Below, in pieces: positions 23,513-34,127 of a stretch of 64,000 bases of DNA. A program made the position numbers and the translations under genes. Each line of letters begins with the position of its first letter. The stretch's first letter is position 1. The stretch spans positions 6,384,001-6,448,000 of the forward strand of contig NC_088307.1 in the NCBI RefSeq assembly GCF_032854445.1, in the 5' to 3' direction. The notes under the pieces were generated by a model that saw nothing but the letters and a program-made list of their open reading frames with translations, did no database searches and was not told the origin of the DNA. Source of the stretch: Liolophura sinensis. Taxonomy: Eukaryota; Mollusca; Polyplacophora; Chitonida; Chitonidae.

Positions 23513-23837
23513 CTACAAAACCAACAACAATGGATTGGTCATATTGTCATTTGATTTATTCATTCTTCAATGGTTACCTCGCTTCTCTGTGCATAGGTAA
23601 ATGCTGACACTATGTTCCTTGTGGATATACAACTTCTTGGGTTGATTGTAGTTAGTAACATCATTATCTTATCAAGTGGCTGGCATAATTGGAGTACTGA
23701 GTTTAAATGTAACAATTAGAGTTACTAGACGTGTATCCATAAGGAACGCAGTGTTAGCGTATTCCGCCAAGAACTTCTAATTGCTGAAAGCAGATACTGA
23801 TAAATGGATGGATTGAATGCTCATTTCATTGACTGAA

Positions 23838-23935
23838 TTTATTTTATTTATTGGTGTCTTACGCGACACTCAAAAATATTGTTCTTGTACGTCAGCAGCC
23901 TTGGAAGCGAATAGGGCAGAGTCCGGTTGAATCTA
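23838..23935 (-). mobile_element. SINE-A tail fragment
   Basis: Diverged inverted tail and part of the body (TTGGTGTCTTACGCGACACT, GGGCAGAGTCCGG). Confidence 0.6.
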
Positions 23936-24385
23936 TACGTCGAAACAGACATTCGTATATCAACAGCCAACTAATAAGTCAATTATCGCAAGGCCAAGTA
24001 CCAAAATGATGTATAACACAAACCACAAAAGAACTAAGAAATTATGTAAAGACGAAAATAGGACGGAATCATGCAAAGAGAAGCAGTCAACAGTTTTAAT
24101 GTTGTTTAACAGGCGCAAGGTATGTTCTAGGCAACTGAGTGAAATCAGCATTCAAATCGTGTACCACGCTAGAATATCAGTTCACGATAACAAAATATGT
24201 ATCTCAGTTGCGCTTTGATAGCAACTGCTCATGTATCCAGCGTGGAGATCTGATTCAAAACGATCAATATACAGCCCATATCCCCGGGTTAAGCGGAATT
24301 AGACACAATTGTGAAGCAGCGCGTCAGAGATTCTGGACGCTCTGTATATATTTACTGACAAGAGAACTACACTCATCGGAAAACT

Positions 24386-24768
24386 TCAGAAACATTGATG
24401 GCGTTTGATGGAATAACTTTGACAGACTATATTTTGCAATAATAACTTGTGACGTTGACTGAAATCTCCACACAACTCACAGGATCTAACAAATGCTACA
24501 AGCCGAGATAGGTACACGCCATATGCAGGACATATGCCATATATCAAAATTGTATCTATCCTTCTTGTCAAAAAGCCTGCGAGAGAGGAAACCGTTTTGG
24601 CCTTTGTACAAATATAGGTCCAGATCATCTGGAGCGTCTGTGGTTTCCTTTAAATCAACCTTTTTGGCCCACAAGAATCACAAGAACCTGATAGTAATAA
24701 TTTTTGCAAATATAATATTATTTGGAGCTTTGTCCGCAGGAACAATAACGTATTTTCTTTGAAGGTTA
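24386..24768 (-). pseudogene. Reverse-transcriptase-type retroelement fragment
   Basis: Reading the minus strand from 24768 gives VIVPADKAPNNIIFAK and then a stop. Another frame gives DLYLYKGQNGFLSRRLF with DKKDRYNFDIW, and a third gives CPAYGVYLSRLVAFVRSCE with QRHKLLL. These blocks resemble parts of a reverse-transcriptase ORF family that I recall as common in molluscs and other marine invertebrates. They are in three frames with material missing between them, so this is a dead fragment. The family (Penelope-like or other) cannot be assigned from this. Confidence 0.5.
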
Positions 24769-24999
24769 TCAAGGACCTATGTGCACGGTAGCATCCTTCA
24801 GAACTTGCTTGGCTGTCACCTGAGCATTTGTATTTATATGGTGGATAACAAGCATAAACTTTTTCTTAACTAGCTCAAGTCCAGTGTCAAGGATTGGAGG
24901 TTCTACCTTCTCCCCTCTAGACCATTGTTTTTTTCTTCGCATGCACAAACTGGAAAGGAAGTTGATTAATTGATATGAACACATAATGACAGAGCACAT

Positions 25000-26570
25000 G
25001 TACACTCAGGTGGTTTTGAACAGTGGGCTACAATGGCAGCTGGTCGAGTTTCCGGAAGTATCGATGTCAAAAGGAGGCCAAGCTTGGTCATGGAGGAAAA
25101 GGTCGGGCCGAAGGTTTGATGTTTTTGAGGTCTCAAGCGGACGACCAAGGAATTTGTGTTTTTTTTACTAAGAATACAAGTACACGTAGGAGCACACAAA
25201 GCATAACTTTGATGAAGCGCTGCTATCGCTTTAGTAAGATCTCACCTTCAGTCGGAAATCGACTTGGTACGCCTAAACTGTTAAAGCTAGCCCTAGAATT
25301 GTACTAGGTGTGCGAGATCTAAGCCCCAGAGTTTTCCTTAAGACTTATTCCCTTGCTCGCAGCATATCAGTATATTCTGTGAAGAGGGTTGTCACATGTC
25401 TGGTTTCTCCATACATGTACTTTGATGGGATGGGATCCTTTGCATCGAAACGTGTGATGTCATATGGCGAGGGTGGTGTTTTGTTATATAGCTAGGGTGG
25501 TGTTGTGTCATATAGCGAGGGTGGTGTCATGTCTGGTGTCTCCATACATTTAGGACGATGAGATCTAGTGTCTGTATGTACGTTTGTGATGGTGGCGTAA
25601 TGTATGTTGTCTTTATAAATTTTCTATGACAGAATGACTTGTCGCGTCTGGTGTCAGTACACAGGTGACTGTTGGGATGGTTGTCATGTCTGGTGTCTGT
25701 AAACAGGTTAATGCGGGGCGTAATGTCGTGACATGGGTGATAACATGGTTGAACTGTCATATCTGGTGTCAGTGCACTGCTGACTGTTTAGGTGTGGTGT
25801 CATGTCTGGTGCCCTACAGATGTGACTGTTGGAGTGTGGGGTCATGTCTGGTGTCAGTACACAGTTGACTTTTGGGACATCATGTCATGTCTGGTGTCTA
25901 CATTGCTTAGCCAGGCTTGAGAATCATACCCTCGGTTCGCTTGATCACGTGGCAATCCGAGACTTCATGAGATTAACTCACCAAAAGTCAACAACCAGAA
26001 TCCGTGAAAAGTTACTGAGGTCAGTATAATATATGTTTGTTTACATGTTAATTCAACAACGCTGACTTTTAATCAACGTGATTTCGGAAAATGTACATAT
26101 AGTAAATATATGTTGTATTACTCAATTTGCTGCATTTTTCTGTTGTTCAAGACGTATAAAAATATAATTTTCCAATTTTCCTTCGTGTTTTTAGTTTTTA
26201 CCATCATCCTTTAAAGTTTGAAAGAAGAACTCTTGTAGCACTTTTATTATACCGTTGTGCGTGTAAAGTTAAAACTTGGTAGCGCAACCCTCGACGCAAA
26301 AGAAAAAAAAAACGCTAAGGAAATCACACTTAAAAATTGCAATGCAGTCAGGTCTGTTCGTCCAATCAACTGATCAAGGACGACTCCTCCAAAATTCAGT
26401 CACCATGCCAAGAGAGTAAAATCTGGTAGATTATGGATTGTAATTGCCATTTAATTAACTTTACATCTATGAGTCATGTGCTTTATCCGTGTCCAGTGCC
26501 ATGTAAATAATTTACCGTCTATGAGTCGTGTTCTTTATCCTCAGTGACATAAAAAATGAAGAAAAAAGCA
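25000..26570. other. Intronic stretch with loose GTCATGTCTGGTGTC repeat
   Basis: Between about 25455 and 25905 the phrase GTCATGTCTGGTGTC recurs eight or so times at irregular 30-65 bp spacing. It resembles GGTGTCATGTCTGGTG in the SINE-B' copies at 61.7 and 62.9 kb. The rest is AT-rich and featureless apart from a short direct repeat near 26465-26540. Confidence 0.5.
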
Positions 26571-26574
26571 CGTT

Positions 26575-27120
26575 TTATTTACACTGAATTGTCATTTTTG
26601 AACATGTTTTTTGAAATAATTTCTTCCATATATTTTTTTAAGGTGTGAACAGCTAAAAGAAGTCGGCTATTTTGTTGCAATTTCTAATTCCAGAGTGCAA
26701 TCCTGCGAAGGCAGGTGTTCAATAATATAAATATTTCAATTTTAAATATCTATTTGAGCAACAAGACTCATTAAATATTGCTGAGGGTGTCTTCAGTTAT
26801 TTTAGTGTTCATTGCATTTATTTACAGCATTATGACGTATAAAATGAAAACAGAGTTGTAATGCTAAATTAGATTGCATAATACATGTACTATGGAGTTT
26901 TTAGCGTAAAAGAATAATTAAGTGTCAGCATGTGTATGGCTGGTGGAAGTTGGTTCCATTTGATGTCGATAGAGCATGTGGATTTGGCAAGCTACTTATC
27001 TCTATTTTTAAGGGAAGAGGATGAAAAAGTTCTTTGAAAATGTGCCATTCAGTTTCGACTGAAATATTGTTGATTTTCATGTGAGTGGTGAGGCAAAAAT
27101 TTGTATAAGCGTTAGATCAG
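26575..27120. repeat. Dispersed repeat, second copy (partner 5800-6370)
   Basis: Shared landmarks in the same order are TGTGAACAG, TTTTGTTGCAATTT, GCAACAAGAC, GCATTTATTTACA, AAAGAATAATTAA, TGTATGGCTGGTGGAA and TTTTCATGTGAGTGGTGA. No open frame or clear terminal repeats are visible. It could be an old mobile element or an ancient segment duplication. Confidence 0.7.
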
Positions 27121-27715
27121 ATCCTAAATGCTGATTTAACATTTTAACTCTCTCTGTTATTGTAAACTGTCTTTACAAAACTGTTTTTTTTTCTTTCGCA
27201 GAGTTAATTACTTATACCATGAAAATCTAGAGGGAAAAGCCAATTGGCCGCCGTCAACCAGACAACTCGTACCCTGACCAAGTTGAACTTAACTCAGATG
27301 TCATCCTTGCTCAGAGGGTACGATGCGGAGTGGTTTCTTATTTACTCATTTTCTAATTTGCTGAGACAACCATAACCCTTCAGACATCTCAATGGAGTGA
27401 GGAACCCATTCTGAATGACAGATTTTTTTAATCTGCTATCTTCTTTGTATACGATCAGAACCATTCATCTGACGCTCACATTTAAAAGTTGTGAAAAGAA
27501 TCGTCGTAGGCCCCGGGGTAAAATATTCTTTCGCGCAACAAAACATTTCGGTCAAAGAAGATGCAGATGCCTGCAGCAAGGTTTCTAGAAGTATGAACAC
27601 AAAGATTTATTTCAAACACGAATAAAGACAGATAAATACAATAAATGATATCAAATAAGTAATGCATAGGTCAAAGGCCTTCAGCGAGTACAAAACATGC
27701 AAACAATTTTAAAAT

Positions 27716-27800
27716 TTATTGATTGGTGTTTTGCACCGATTCAGGAAAATTGCACTTATACCACGGCGGCCAGCATTTTAGTGGGAGAAAACAACGTTGA
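27716..27800 (-). mobile_element. SINE-A tail fragment
   Basis: Inverted tail GATTGGTGTTTTGCACCG and body start ACGGCGGCCAGCATT. Confidence 0.65.
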
Positions 27801-28118
27801 AAGTTAGCTTTATATGATATAGTCTTTGTCCGATATGGAGTCGGACTCCGACTATATAAAGATTTCGTGTATACTGTAAATCTTCATCAGTTTATACCTT
27901 TAAAGCCTTTTTTAGGGAAATCCGTGCATAGAATTACTATGAAAATGATGCTAAAAATGCTTTGTCTGTGTCACTAAAGATGAAACTTCTATTAAACTGC
28001 GCAAATTATTTTTCTACCCCCATAGTTCCCTCAGAATGTTTCAAAATATTGATCACAATGCTTGTTGTAAGATAAATTTGTATATACTATGTTTGAAGTT
28101 AAACAAAATGCTGTTGTG

Positions 28119-28215
28119 TTTTTTTTATTTGATTGTGTTTTACGCCGTACACAAGAATATCTAACTTACAGGACGGAGGCCAACATTATAATGGCAGAAA
28201 ACCGGGAACAGCCGC
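28119..28215 (-). mobile_element. SINE-A tail fragment
   Basis: Inverted tail TGTTTTACGCCGTACACAAG and GGACGGAGGCCAACATTATA, just downstream of the CCP exon at 28410-28588. Confidence 0.65.
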
Positions 28216-28409
28216 TCGGAGGGTACCTATGTTTCTAAGTTACAACGGGGGAGCTGGGAAGAAATTCCAAAAAAATGAATCAGCCTATTTTTATGAACAG
28301 TGGTTAATGGTCTTTCATTTGATATCAGTGATTTTCTTTGCTTTTAAACTCAAAGTAAATAGGCAGGCACAAAAGAACACATAATTATATTGTGTTAACT
28401 CATACTTAC

Positions 28410-28588
28410 ACTGACATGTAAAGGGTGCGTGAGCGTGTCCGTACCAGATCCCCGCGTAACAGAAGATATCAGGATAGCCTTTCTGAAGAAGCCCTTCTGA
28501 CAAGTGTAGCGAACCAGAGAGCGGTGTGGGTAGGTGTCGTCTGTGGCGTTATGATGGGCGTTCGGCTTCTCTGGGGGACGTCCACAAC
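28410..28588 (-). CDS. CCP/sushi exon with a one-base deletion
   Basis: The acceptor is GTCAAACAG and the donor is a strong GTAAGTAT. The exon starts in phase 1 with GCGRPPEKPNAHHN and runs through RYTCQKGFF. The rest of the module, GYPDIFCYAGIWYG and PFTCQ, is in the next frame. All four Cys and the Trp are present across the two frames. The length is 179 nt, one short of a multiple of three, again pointing to a single missing base, near the codons for GFF at about 28485-28495. This is either an assembly error or a real lesion. Confidence 0.65.
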
Positions 28589-29309
28589 CTGTTTGACAAA
28601 GATCAAAGAGGAACAATTTGGTGCGGCTCGTATACATTTAAAATTATATACACGACCTTACCTTTTGTGTGTGTGTAAAAAAAAAAGCGTTCCTTCATTC
28701 AAAAGCAATTTGGTATCATTAACAGCAAATTTAAACAAGGTTATTTTATTTGACACTAAATCTCCCACATTTCGTAAAAAACTTACATTTTTGGAGTCTT
28801 GATGCGAAGCGGGCAGCGTTATGAGGGCATTACTGAGGTGGTGACAATTGTCACCTATTTACCGAAGCAGTTCCAGTTTTAGAGTTTACTGCCGCGGCGT
28901 GTTTTAGCATCTCCGTACTGTTTTCATCTTTTTGGGTTTGTAATCCCGCCCAGAGCATCGTTATTGTGAAGCGCAATACTTTTTTGGAATATTTCTTTCT
29001 TCGGGAGACAAACATTGCTGGACACAAACCATGGACACTGCTACGATTGAACGAAATTACGTACAGTGTTACAGGTTTGCTTTCGCCGGAGCCAGAAGAA
29101 AATTCATTTCATCCTTGGCGTTACAGAAAATTCATCTTCACACCGTGAATATAGATAATCTAAACAATGCATAGTTTGAATCCTAATGATTTGCAGCAGC
29201 TAGTCACCGATCCATTGGACCTATCGTGTAATATCGCTAGTCAGTGTGGCTCGGTACGCCTACGGCTCGATAAGTCAATGCATCGCTAGATTAGATGAGC
29301 CACATTCGT

Positions 29310-29600
29310 TTCGTTCGTGAGTGCTTGTGGTTTAAAGACGAAGGAGTCCTTCGAGTGCATGCCACGTGCCTCCTTGCTGCAGGACGGATTTCCACCGCTC
29401 TTTAATCTAGTACTGTTTCACTAAGGACGGCTTACCGAAAGCAAGTAAGGCGCTCAACCCGAGCCATTGTTCTGATAAGGGTCTACCAGTCGTTGCATTA
29501 TCCCTTAATGCTGAACGAGGAGCAAGGAGTTACAACACCCTCTTTAAAGGTCTAAGGTGTGACCCGACCACAACCTACCGCCTGCCGAATGAGTGGTTTA
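29310..29600 (-). mobile_element. SINE-B copy, inverted
   Basis: Tail side GAGTGCTTGTGGTTTAAAG and GACGAAGGAGTCCTT, body CCTCCTTGCTGCAGGACGGA, and head-like sequence near 29560. It is immediately followed by another copy in the same orientation. Confidence 0.7.
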
Positions 29601-29604
29601 ACGT

Positions 29605-29905
29605 TGTGCTTAACAATTTTTCAGCCATATGACGACGAAGAAATCTTTAGGAGTGCATGTAATGTGCCTCCTTGTTGCAGGACGGATTTCCACCGCTCTT
29701 TTATCAAGTAAGTAGCCCCGAGCCATTATACTGATACAGGTCAAACAGGGCGGCTTACAGTCGTTGCACTATCCCCTTCATGCTGAAAGCCAAGCGAAGA
29801 AGTTAAATCCTCCCCCCCCCCCACTCCTCCCATTTGTGACACGACCCAGGATTGACCCCTTGATCTACCGCTCCCGAAGCGTGCTATAGGGGCAGGTCCC
29901 CCGCA
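29605..29905 (-). mobile_element. SINE-B copy, inverted
   Basis: Tail GTGCTTAACAATTTTTCAGC and CATATGACGACGAAG, body CCTCCTTGTTGCAGGACGGA, a C-run at about 29811-29822, and the inverted tRNA-like head (ACACGACCCAGGATTGACCC, CCGCTCCCGAAGCG). Confidence 0.75.
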
Positions 29906-29909
29906 TTCG

Positions 29910-31100
29910 GGCGGCTAATACCTTATAATCCTGTAATCGCACTTCACAATAACCCCTTTTAATTCAAGGGTTCCAGTTAGTATAAAAATCATCAACCATA
30001 TAGCTGCTGGTTTTGTTGCACTGCATATGTCTTGTCTGCGTTAATGACTCAGATCTGGAATTGTGGTGATGGCATAGGTTACGCCAATATAAAGAAATCG
30101 GAAACATATCCCGTGTCACACGACTTCATTGCTGTTCTAGCTATATGAAGAAAAGTGAAAACAGGGATCCCGTGACGTGGCGACGATTTCGATTTTCTCC
30201 ACGTTGTCGTTCTTGCTTATTATGAACTGCTATACCTCGGTCATGTGACACCCCAGAAATAAAATGGTAAATCTTTGTGTGGAATACTTCATCGATGTAT
30301 ATATGCATTGACCTCGTGTTGTCCATTCTTTTTAAAAGAAACTGATTCAGAAACTTCATACGGATTATCTCCCTTTGAAACTGTCCTAACGGAGAAAGAA
30401 ATCCCTAAAGAATGAATGAATGGTTAAGGAATGAAGCAACAACGTTATAGCCATATCTTCTCATTAGGATGAATATTTCAGGAAAATTCAGTTAGTTAAG
30501 GGATTAAATCTAAACTAAAATATTCCAAGTTCCCATATCTCTTGATGAAGAATCTACAGAAAATAGTTTATAATATCTTGATGCTAAAATAGCCCGAATT
30601 AAAACAACAACTTATTAACACTTTAGTCTTCTTTTATAGACGTCAACGCTATTCTTGATAGGAAAGCCGACAGATGACCTTCCATTATCTCTCTTCACGC
30701 CTCGCCTTGTATTGGGAAAGTGGAGGTGGCAGGGCAGCTATTACCCCTATCTCGCAAAAATCCCGTGGCGCTCGTAAGCTTACTGAATCTTAAGCAACCA
30801 TCCAGAAAAAAAATACTCGTGTATAGGGTTTACATTTTATTTTTAGTACCCCTCCTTTTAAAAGTTACAGGATATTGTGTCGACGAGTACTTTCAGCCTC
30901 CAGCACAGTGGCCACCGTATGGCGGTCACCCACGATGTCCGAATTACCTCTCATACTATTCAGCCCTATAAATAATACCCAGGTAAAAAGTAACCCATGA
31001 CAGCACCCAAGAGTGAAGTGACCCTTAGTGATAGTATCAACACTGTGTAAACCCTCGTTGAAATTGGATAATTAGCTAAATGTACATGTACAAACAAACA
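29910..31100. other. Stretch without a supported gene
   Basis: No mobile element recognised. A short plus-strand frame with a good acceptor (AAAAGTTACAG) at 30871 reads CVDEYFQPPAQWPPYGG, then stops; it has no partner exon and is not called. Confidence 0.4.
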
Positions 31101-31114
31101 CCTCATGTATTTAC

Positions 31115-31247
31115 CGGGTTCCTCCATGGTCACGTGGGTCAGACATGCCAGGAACACCACAATGTCCGTCAATTTCAATTAAGGTCCCGTGTAAAGATGG
31201 CCGACATGAATATCGATGTGTATTCGTTTGCCACAGAGAACATATCA
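31115..31247 (-). CDS. Possible upstream exon of the CCP gene
   Basis: The minus strand has a very good acceptor (TGTTTTTTCTTTGCAG) followed by 43 open codons and a donor GTAAAT. The reading includes ICSLWQTN, RYSCRPSLHG and HCGVPGMSD. The spacing is compatible with the end of one Cys-rich module followed by the start of another (CGVPG resembles a CCP first strand). It would start in phase 1 and end in phase 2, but I found no matching second-half exon before 28588, so the chain is incomplete. A different frame (KLTDIVVFLAC) looks like a signal peptide but begins with TTG and has a stop directly upstream. Confidence 0.35.
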
Positions 31248-31429
31248 CTGCAAAGAAAAAACATGCAATCAGGTGATCGGCCCTACTGTGTCTCGGCATA
31301 TTGTTGTACTAAAGGTAGTAGAAATTCGCTTTACGTACCAAAACACACATGTTCCAGTGTATTCCTCAGTACAAACTTATACAAAATATTGTCCCAAGAT
31401 GGCAGCAACCCAGAAGATCAGCTCTTCTC

Positions 31430-31545
31430 CGCTGGACGGGGGGGTGGAGGACGGGGGACAGGGGGCGGAAGACAGAGGACAGGGGAGGGGGACAGGGACA
31501 GGGAACAGGGGACAGGGAACAGGGGGCAGGGGACGGGGAATATTT
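31430..31545 (+). repeat. G-rich purine repeat, G-quadruplex prone
   Basis: Many GGGACAGGG/GGGAACAGGG units plus G-runs of five to seven. Open frames through it are low complexity (RTGDRGQGTG type) and are not genes. Confidence 0.85.
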
Positions 31546-31890
31546 GCATGAACATGAACGGTGGCTTATTAACGCCGTGCAATTTTCTATTTTTTTCTAA
31601 AAATTTTGATATAAAGATGCAACTTATGAAGCTGTTTGTCCACTAAGTTAGTCAATCGGTTTACCAGAAATTAACTTTTTGCGCAGAATATTATTTTTCA
31701 CACTCTCAGTCGAGTAAAAATATTTCTACCGCGATGTAAATAATTTTTTCCGTGGTTCAAACATTTTTGTATATTGAGAAAAAAAGTTATTTTCTGTGCA
31801 AATTAAGTGACTTTACTGATTTACTGTTTCATGAACCGCCTTACTAACAATATATCAGGCTATTGTGAAGTGTTTTATATATTATGGAGT

Positions 31891-32026
31891 CCATACGTGA
31901 GAAGGTCGGATGGTCGTGGGTTTCCCCGGGCTCTGCCCGGTTTCCACTCACCATAATGCTGGCCGCCGTCGTATAAGTGAAATATTCTTGAGTACGGCGT
32001 AAAACACCAATCAAATAAATAAATAA
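31891..32026 (+). mobile_element. 5'-truncated SINE-A with 14-bp target-site duplication
   Basis: Starts within the body (GAAGGTCGGATGGTCGTGGG) and runs to the tail AGTACGGCGTAAAACACC with an AAAT repeat. Flanked by ATATATTATGGAGT at 31877-31890 and 32027-32040. The 5' truncation with intact duplications indicates target-primed reverse transcription. Confidence 0.9.
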
Positions 32027-32082
32027 ATATATTATGGAGTGGTCCCATGATGTGTTGAAAATCGGTATTAGACGACACCATT

Positions 32083-32165
32083 TGATTTGTTTATTTATTT
32101 ATTATTATTGGTGATTTACGGCATACTCCAGAATATTTCACTTATCCATCCACCAACATTATTTT
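32083..32165 (-). mobile_element. SINE-A tail fragment
   Basis: Diverged inverted tail (TTGGTGATTTACGGCATACT, AATATTTCACTTATCC). Confidence 0.55.
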
Positions 32166-32169
32166 TGGA

Positions 32170-32945
32170 TCAACTGGGCTATAGGAGAGAGACATGTGTA
32201 ACACAAGAACACATGAATTTTAACAAATTTGCATTAATCTCTACTATGCATACATCATCTTTATGAACCTACAATGTGTACAATCGCGAGCTACACATCG
32301 AGCTACAGAACAAATGTGCACAAGACGGTACGCAGTTGCTTCTTTGAGAGTATATATATTACAATTTAAATCCTCTTAATCGAGGGTGTCAGCCAAATGG
32401 ATTGTGGCCTCCATTTTGACAGCTCGTCATCAGATCAGATCATTTTGTTCAATGAATAATAGTTAAAATTGCTTTTCCGCTTGTTGCAGTCCATTCCGGA
32501 TGTTTCGTTCATTCCACAGGTTACGCGTTGAGTGATACGCATTTGTATACGTGACCAGATTCTACAGTGCTGATTGAGTAGATCTTAATGCGTACAAGTA
32601 GCAGCGTTCCCAAGGTCAGGTTTCACGGCATGCAGCATTTATTGTAAGAGCCAGCGCATGGAGGCAAATACACAAGTTGCATGCGTTTCTGTCTCAAATC
32701 CATATAGTCCGAGATTGCTCTGATGTTAGGTTTGGCAAAATTTTGTTCGGCCAAGGATGGTGACATCTGTGGACGAACAAAATTTTGTCAAACATAATGT
32801 CGCAGCAAACTCGGACAAACGTCATAGCGTAGCCCGTGATGATGTCAGGGGCCGTAATGGCCGCCTGCAAGTATAACATGAACTGTAACCGACTTTCCCT
32901 TTGTATATGGTTATGGCAAACGTCAAAGATTGTTGGAAGATTGAC
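32170..32945. other. Stretch without a supported gene
   Basis: A local inverted repeat is visible at about 32735-32805, where AAAATTTTGTTCG and CGAACAAAATTTTGTC face each other. Otherwise nothing recognised. Confidence 0.4.
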
Positions 32946-32949
32946 TTAA

Positions 32950-33160
32950 CGGAATGACCCAGGAGGCTCTCACCAATGCGGTCGCTGTGAGTTCAAACCC
33001 ACCTCATGCTGACTTCCTCTCCGGCCGTACATGGAGGGGTTACCAGCAATCTGCGGATGATCGTGGGTTTCCTCCGGGCTATGTCCGGTTTTCTATACTG
33101 CTGACCATCATTGTATACGTGAAATATCTTGAGTATGACGTAAAACACATATCAAATCAA
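32950..33160 (+). mobile_element. SINE-A lacking its head
   Basis: Begins at AATGACCCAGGAGGCTCTCA (inside the head), continues through GTGAGTTCAAACCC and the body to GAGTATGACGTAAAACAC. Confidence 0.8.
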
Positions 33161-33169
33161 ATTAAAAGG

Positions 33170-33900
33170 ATTACTTCCTTTTATTGCTGCTGAACTCATT
33201 CATTTCAGGGCGAACATGTTCATGTAAAGAGGAATCCTGCTAAAATTCCGAGATCATGGGCTGACTTCAGACTTTTCAAAATTGAATTATTAGTCAAAAT
33301 TTCAATTATTAAAACTTGTAATTTTCCTTTGCATCACTTTAGCTAAATTTTGTTTTAAAAAAAACAATGACTTACCGAGAATTTATGTTGACAAGCAATA
33401 CTTGTCACCTGACCTTGTTACCTAATAAAAATGATTTTAAAGAGATTCGATTTTATATATATATATACTCTTACCACTACTAGGCCACGTATATCCGCTT
33501 GGTCAAGTAACACAGTGGCTTAGTGTTCTAGCGCTTCATCCTGAAATTTTCCGATACATTCCTGATTCAAATCGATGATGAAGAGCAAGCTTCCACTAAC
33601 TAGCTGGTTTGCTTTAGAGTGCTGTCCCTAAGAACCGGTGAAATCAGGTCTGAAAGTTGGTCCAACGTTTTGAATGACTAAGCTCATGTCACACTGATTC
33701 AGGAGACTGTTAATTTGTCACAGGCTGATAGCCTGATGTAGCTATATGATCCCATATATTCGGTTTCTGAAGGGTATCTGGTTCTCTGAACGCCCTAACG
33801 ATTGGCCAATCAATGTCGGTCAGCTTCGTTAAGTTTTGCGAAAATAAACTCGGTTCGTGATTTGAACGAAATTAAAACGAAAGAAATTAAACAGTTAATT
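33170..33900. other. Stretch without a supported gene
   Basis: AT-rich, with a short TA run at 33455-33470. Positions 33500-33600 have a faint tRNA-like look (CAGTGGCTTAGTGTTCTAGC, GATTCAAATC) but no intact tRNA. Confidence 0.4.
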
Positions 33901-33904
33901 TTAA

Positions 33905-34080
33905 CCGAGTAATTCTAGAATCTATTCTGTTATTTTAACATAATATCCTGTTAGCCTAATAGAATATTTATGTTGAATTATTAGAATATGTATGTTATAT
34001 TTAACAGAATAATCTGTTGCAATAGCAGAATACTTTCAAGCATCACTCAGACAACAGACTTTCTGTTAAAATTAACAGTT
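33905..34080. mobile_element. MITE-like fragment
   Basis: Ends with GCATCACTCAGACAACAGAC and is internally rich in TATTCTGTTA/TAACAGAATA. Same family as 3717-3910; the left terminal repeat is not clear here. Confidence 0.45.
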
Positions 34081-34127
34081 TCATTGTTTTGAGTGTAGGC
34101 TTACTCAGCAGATAGTCTGCACAAGTC

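Larger units (their letters stand above)
3168..31247 (-). other. Span of multi-CCP (sushi) domain gene, open to the left
   Basis: This is the extent of minus-strand exons that share one architecture. Each module starts about two residues before a Cys, ends soon after the fourth Cys, and has phase-1 introns on both sides, so modules can be duplicated or skipped without breaking frame. N-to-C order is 31.2 (doubtful), 28.5, 23.4, 22.75+18.7, 18.2, 15.0, 12.2, 8.3 and 3.3 kb. CCP modules are extracellular beta-sandwich units found in complement regulators, selectins and many invertebrate immune or adhesion proteins. No signal peptide, membrane anchor or terminal exon is visible, so the specific protein cannot be named. 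Exon joining is inferred from phase compatibility, not from transcripts. Confidence 0.75.

Noticed and set aside
30871-30971. Plus-strand exon reading CVDEYFQPPAQWPPYGG
   Set aside because: It has a good acceptor and odd composition, but ends in a stop after 33 codons, with no upstream partner exon or known domain.
31111-31178. Signal-peptide-like frame (KLTDIVVFLAC) on the minus strand
   Set aside because: It starts with TTG, has an in-frame stop directly before it, and overlaps a better-supported exon frame with a strong acceptor.
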